Positions 7,006 to 9,246 of a DNA stretch of 9,246 nt are shown piece by piece. The position numbers and the translations under genes were made by a program. Source of the DNA: an archaeon (GTDB lineage Archaea > Thermoproteota > Nitrososphaeria > Nitrososphaerales > Gagatemarchaeaceae); contig JAKAPN010000025.1 in assembly GCA_021822995.1 (NCBI GenBank), positions 1 to 9,246 on the forward strand, read 5' to 3'. How positions within the stretch are numbered: the first letter of the stretch is position 1; each line of letters opens with the position of its first letter. The notes beneath the pieces are model-generated. The model had not been told where the DNA came from. It ran no database searches and was given only the letters and a program-made list of their open reading frames with translations.

Positions 7006-8281
7006 GCTCTTTCAGCTTGTCGGGTCCCTGCGAATCCTTTCTCTGGAGCCTGCGCGCCCCCGCGACAGCCAACGAAACGAAGACAAGTGAAGCGACCAAG
7101 ACTGCAGAAACGGAAAGGGGGAACTCGGGGAGAGCGGTCGAAGTATCGACGATGCCGATTGTGGTTGAAGGTTGTGACTGCGTTATGACGTAGACCAGGT
7201 TCCTAGTCGGGTCCACGGCGATGCTCCCTGTGTCATTCGTAATCACTCCACCCGTCGTCGGCGGAATCGGGAGGTTCTCCACCACGTTCATGGTCCCGCC
7301 TCCGAAAGTCTGGGCCGAAACGACGTTGTCCCCTGCAGTGGCCATGAAGACCACGTGGGTGCTCGGGTTCACCGCAATAAAATCAGAAGCGTCCCCAGAC
7401 GTGCCTACCACTTGATAGGATGTCGCGCTGACCACGGTAAGGCTAGGGCCACTGGGGGAATCGAAATACAAAAGATTGTTGGAGGGATCAACAGCCAGGT
7501 CCCATAGGTCGGCACCGTAGTTGACGGTACTGTTGTAGACCACGGAGAGGGGCGACTCGCCGAGAACTAGCAGGTTGTATCCGACCTCAGCGTATACGTG
7601 CTGGTTTCCGGAGTCGGCAATGAAGTTCGCCACTTGGCTGCTAGCGTTGAGCGTCGAGGTCACCGAATCTGAAGCCTCACTTACCTGACTCACGACCGCT
7701 ACCTGGTTGATGAAAGAGCCTGCAGTGAAGACCATGTGAGTCGTGGTGTCCACGGTCACCCAATACCCCACGTCGACGGGGATGGTGGCGGTCACCGCAC
7801 CGGTGGAGATGTTGATTGCGACCAGATCCCACCAACAAGGCGCGTTGCTGTTTGTGGGGCAGTGTTGCACTCCCACGAAGGCTTCTCCGGTCGACGGGTC
7901 GACGGCGAATTGGTGGGAGAGTCCACCCACTCCGTAGTCGGAGTACGCGTCCGGACCTGAGACGATGGTGGTGTTGAAGGCGACCCCGTAGGATGGCGGG
8001 TTCATGCCAAGCATGTTGATGCTCATTCCGTTGATTGAGTTGTTCCCCGGATAGACGACGACGGCGAGTACTGTCCCGGTGGCGGAGTCGACTGCGATCC
8101 AGGCGGCCTGACCCGGGAAAGATATTACGTCAGTCGTGCTCGCAGACGCTGCAGGCGCACGGATGAGCAAGACCGATCCGAGCAGGAAGGCGGCAAAGAC
8201 AAGCGAAACAAGCATGTTGGTACCCCGGCTCCTCCCGGACGATCTCCCTTCGCTACGGCGTAGGGGGAACAGAACCCTCAA
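6992..8281 (-). CDS. secreted, C-terminally anchored seven-bladed beta-propeller protein (YVTN/YncE-like)
   Basis: A 429-residue surface protein. Arginine-rich residues 1-22 precede a hydrophobic signal sequence at 23-45 with a cleavage-like ASA at 45-47. A propeller follows from about 50 to 380. Seven blade signatures can be read: AVDSATGTVLAV, AVDPSTGEAFVG, TVDTTTHMVFTA, IADSGNQHVYAE, AVDPSNNLLYFD, AVNPSTHVVFMA and AVDPTRNLVYVI. Blade 2 holds a likely disulfide pair (HCPTNSNAPC). The C-terminus has PEFPL at 385-389, an anchor helix at 387-408 and a basic tail. The longest frame starts at TTG 8281, directly preceded by an in-frame TGA. ATG at 8215 (residue 23) is the alternative; it would remove the basic n-region that a signal peptide normally has. 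Its last codons overlap the giant gene's start, so the two are cotranscribed. Ligand unknown; no enzyme motif seen. Confidence 0.88.
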   Translation of the reverse strand: MRVLFPLRRSEGRSSGRSRGTNMLVSLVFAAFLLGSVLLIRAPAASASTTDVISFPGQAAWIAVDSATGTVLAVVVYPGNNSINGMSINMLGMNPPSYGVAFNTTIVSGPDAYSDYGVGGLSHQFAVDPSTGEAFVGVQHCPTNSNAPCWWDLVAINISTGAVTATIPVDVGYWVTVDTTTHMVFTAGSFINQVAVVSQVSEASDSVTSTLNASSQVANFIADSGNQHVYAEVGYNLLVLGESPLSVVYNSTVNYGADLWDLAVDPSNNLLYFDSPSGPSLTVVSATSYQVVGTSGDASDFIAVNPSTHVVFMATAGDNVVSAQTFGGGTMNVVENLPIPPTTGGVITNDTGSIAVDPTRNLVYVITQSQPSTTIGIVDTSTALPEFPLSVSAVLVASLVFVSLAVAGARRLQRKDSQGPDKLKELGKG

Positions 8282-8291
8282 TCATCTGGAT
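8278..8291 (-). repeat. left copy of 14-base inverted repeat at the operon start
   Basis: The minus strand reads ATCCAGATGATTGA. The identical 14 bases occur on the plus strand at 8851-8864, so the two copies form an inverted pair around the 575-base spacer. This copy spans the TTG start and the preceding TGA of the 429-residue propeller gene. It also contains an ATG that would open only a 10-codon frame. Confidence 0.6.
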
Positions 8292-8306
8292 GTAGGGTGC
8301 TCAATG

Positions 8307-8314
8307 GGATAAGC
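8307..8314 (-). promoter_or_regulatory. weak TATA-like element for the two-gene surface-protein operon
   Basis: The minus strand reads GCTTATCC, the best TATA-like match upstream of the propeller operon. Its centre is about 29 bases before TTG 8281, so a transcript starting at the usual distance would have almost no leader for that start, or about 70 bases for ATG 8215. The match is poor, and this is a positional guess. Confidence 0.25.
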
Positions 8315-8418
8315 GTTGGCAAAGCATGACTTTGCGAATACGACAAACAAGGGTGTTGAGATGCAGTTATCAAAGTTCGGTCTGGCAGATTGGACACTGC
8401 GGCCGTCTGCGTCCTCCG

Positions 8419-8430
8419 CTGACCGGTCAG
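8419..8430. repeat. 12-base perfect palindrome CTGACCGGTCAG
   Basis: A perfect self-complementary 12-mer in the divergent spacer, about 140 bases upstream of the propeller operon start. This is the form of a homodimer-binding operator, but no regulator gene is in the window and its distance from either promoter is large. Confidence 0.4.
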
Positions 8431-8774
8431 GGGCGGGCTGCTGACATCCTGCCCTCCTGGAATCCAGTAGCGCACAGGGACCCAACAACGCAGTGGGAGT
8501 GCTGGGAGCGCCGACAGTGTCAGGTGTATGGGAATATGACCTGGTTGGAACGCTTGGGGCTCAGCGGCTCAAATCAGGTCAATGCTTGTCGCGTTGAATT
8601 CGATCAGAGGGTCAAAGCACAAGTCGCATCTGCTCATGTCCTGCCCATCCCCCGATTCGGGCATCGATGTGCGCACTCGTATCTTCCAACGTCGACATTC
8701 TTCGTGGGGTTCCCGCCTGCAGTTGGCCAACATCAGCAGCATGCGGAAATTCATCCAAGCTGAGCCCCGAATTC

Positions 8775-8786
8775 ACGTAGCTACGT
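8775..8786. repeat. 12-base perfect palindrome ACGTAGCTACGT upstream of the VOC promoter
   Basis: A perfect self-complementary 12-mer ending 37 bases before the VOC gene's TATA box. That is a reasonable position for an archaeal activator site, since archaeal activators usually bind upstream of TATA/BRE. A functional role is inferred only from symmetry and position. Confidence 0.4.
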
Positions 8787-8823
8787 CGAATGTGTTTGTC
8801 CGTGATCGTTCGCTGAACAATCT

Positions 8824-8830
8824 GTTATAA
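8824..8830 (+). promoter_or_regulatory. TATA box for the VOC-family gene
   Basis: GTTATAA, the best TATA match in the window. Its centre lies about 30 bases before the ATG at 8857. With the usual archaeal spacing of 26-27 bases, transcription would begin at about 8853-8857, giving a leaderless or nearly leaderless mRNA. This agrees with the absence of a Shine-Dalgarno sequence in front of that ATG. Confidence 0.6.
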
Positions 8831-8850
8831 GGGATGCAACTTGACAGCAG

Positions 8851-8864
8851 ATCCAGATGATTGA
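8851..8864 (+). repeat. right copy of 14-base inverted repeat at the VOC gene start
   Basis: ATCCAGATGATTGA on the plus strand, overlapping the ATG start (8857) of the VOC gene. It is identical to the minus-strand copy at 8278-8291 that overlaps the start of the divergent propeller operon. Confidence 0.6.
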
Positions 8865-9246
8865 CCACCTTAACGCTCATGTCCTTTCCGTGAAGGATTT
8901 CGACAAGTGCATCGCGTTCTACCGTGATACCATGGGCTTTACCCTGAAACATAAGCAGGACGACTTCGCGTACTTCGAGTTTGACAAGAAGGGGGGCGCA
9001 GGTCTGGGTATATTGGCCGTAGACTCAGCAGCCAAGATGATCTCTCATGAACACATACGGCCGAAGGAAGACACCATACACCGTGATTATTTTGCAGTCT
9101 TCGTTGACGATGTCGACAAGGAATATGTGGAACTAAGCAACAAAGGGGTCCGCTTCGTCAATCCGCCCAAGACCTATCCGTGGGGCCAAAGAATAGCGTA
9201 CTTCGAAGATCCAGAGGGGAACCTCTGGGAGATTTCCACCAGATCG
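8857..9246 (+). CDS. VOC superfamily protein (glyoxalase/bleomycin-resistance/dioxygenase fold), 3' end missing
   Basis: The first 130 residues of a small cytosolic protein; single-domain VOC proteins are usually 120-150 residues, so little is lost at the right edge. Two beta-alpha-beta-beta-beta modules can be read. Module 1 is at about 4-55, with AHVLSVKDFDKCIAFYRDTMGF, a classic opening pattern. Module 2 is at about 77-128, with YFAVFVDDVDKEYVEL, KGVRF, then PWGQRIAYFEDPEGNLWEIS. His8 and Glu125 sit at the usual metal-ligand positions of the two modules. The His normally starting module 2 (H-x-A-F-x-V-x-D) appears replaced by Tyr78 or Phe79, so metal-dependent catalysis is uncertain. The start is ATG 8857, with the TATA box about 30 bases upstream and no Shine-Dalgarno. 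Members include isomerases, dioxygenases and drug-binding proteins, and substrate cannot be assigned. It is divergent from the propeller operon. Confidence 0.9.
   Translation, partial: MIDHLNAHVLSVKDFDKCIAFYRDTMGFTLKHKQDDFAYFEFDKKGGAGLGILAVDSAAKMISHEHIRPKEDTIHRDYFAVFVDDVDKEYVELSNKGVRFVNPPKTYPWGQRIAYFEDPEGNLWEISTRS

Larger units (their letters stand above)
8282..8856. other. 575-base divergent intergenic region
   Basis: This region separates the minus-strand propeller operon from the plus-strand VOC gene and must contain both promoters. Open frames here on both strands have random-looking composition and no recognisable domain; the least random is a 61-codon minus-strand frame at 8569-8754 (see findings). 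It contains two perfect 12-base palindromes (8419-8430 and 8775-8786), a good TATA box at 8824-8830, a weak one at 8307-8314, and the ends of the 14-base inverted repeat. I see no tRNA, CRISPR or transposase remnant. Confidence 0.65.

Noticed and set aside
8326..8763. 145-codon plus-strand open frame in the divergent spacer
   Set aside because: Its composition looks random, no domain or motif is recognisable, and it has no promoter or ribosome-binding signal close by.
8278..8864. The 14-base inverted repeat as terminal repeats of a MITE-like element
   Set aside because: No target-site duplication is visible outside the copies (left flank GAACCC, right flank CCACC), no transposase remnant is present, and the element would carry the start codons of both flanking genes.
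1..9246. CRISPR arrays, tRNA or rRNA genes, insertion sequences
   Set aside because: The spacers show no regularly spaced direct repeats, no cloverleaf-like segments and no transposase-like frames, and nearly all remaining DNA is accounted for by four genes.

Overview
The window looks archaeal. It carries secreted beta-propeller proteins with Ig-like repeats built on the ESGLP motif, archaeal-type C-terminal anchors (a PEFP motif, then a membrane helix and basic residues), many N-glycosylation sequons, and TATA-type rather than -35/-10 promoters. ESGLP repeats and PEFP anchors are common in Thermoplasmatota and in Nitrososphaerota and related soil or sediment archaea. I cannot choose between these lineages from the sequence alone. 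Base composition is moderately GC-rich.

Layout, left to right. Positions 1-586 (minus) hold the N-terminal 195 codons of a 14-helix (DHA2-type) major facilitator efflux transporter, cut by the window edge. Positions 587-972 are non-coding: a TATA-like element for the transporter and two adjacent dyads. Positions 973-7005 (minus) are one uninterrupted 2010-codon gene for a giant surface protein. It has a multi-helix membrane N-terminus, a seven-bladed YVTN/YncE-like propeller, two ESGLP repeats, a second, more diverged propeller, a cysteine-containing beta region, an unusual hydrophobic helical block, a beta region, a third ESGLP repeat, a Ser/Thr stalk and a C-terminal anchor. Positions 6992-8281 (minus) encode a 429-residue secreted seven-bladed propeller protein. 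Its stop overlaps the start of the giant gene by 14 bases. Positions 8282-8856 are non-coding. Positions 8857-9246 (plus) hold a nearly complete VOC (glyoxalase/bleomycin-resistance) family gene, divergent from the propeller pair and cut by the right edge.

The two propeller genes almost certainly form one translationally coupled operon that puts two membrane-anchored, probably glycosylated and disulfide-bonded proteins on the cell surface. Ligand binding, adhesion or an S-layer-associated role are the reasonable guesses; the sequence does not fix a substrate. The transporter and VOC genes are probably independent neighbours. The most unusual content is the architecture of the giant protein. 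A 14-base sequence repeated in inverted orientation at the two divergent gene starts flanking the 575-base spacer is also noteworthy.
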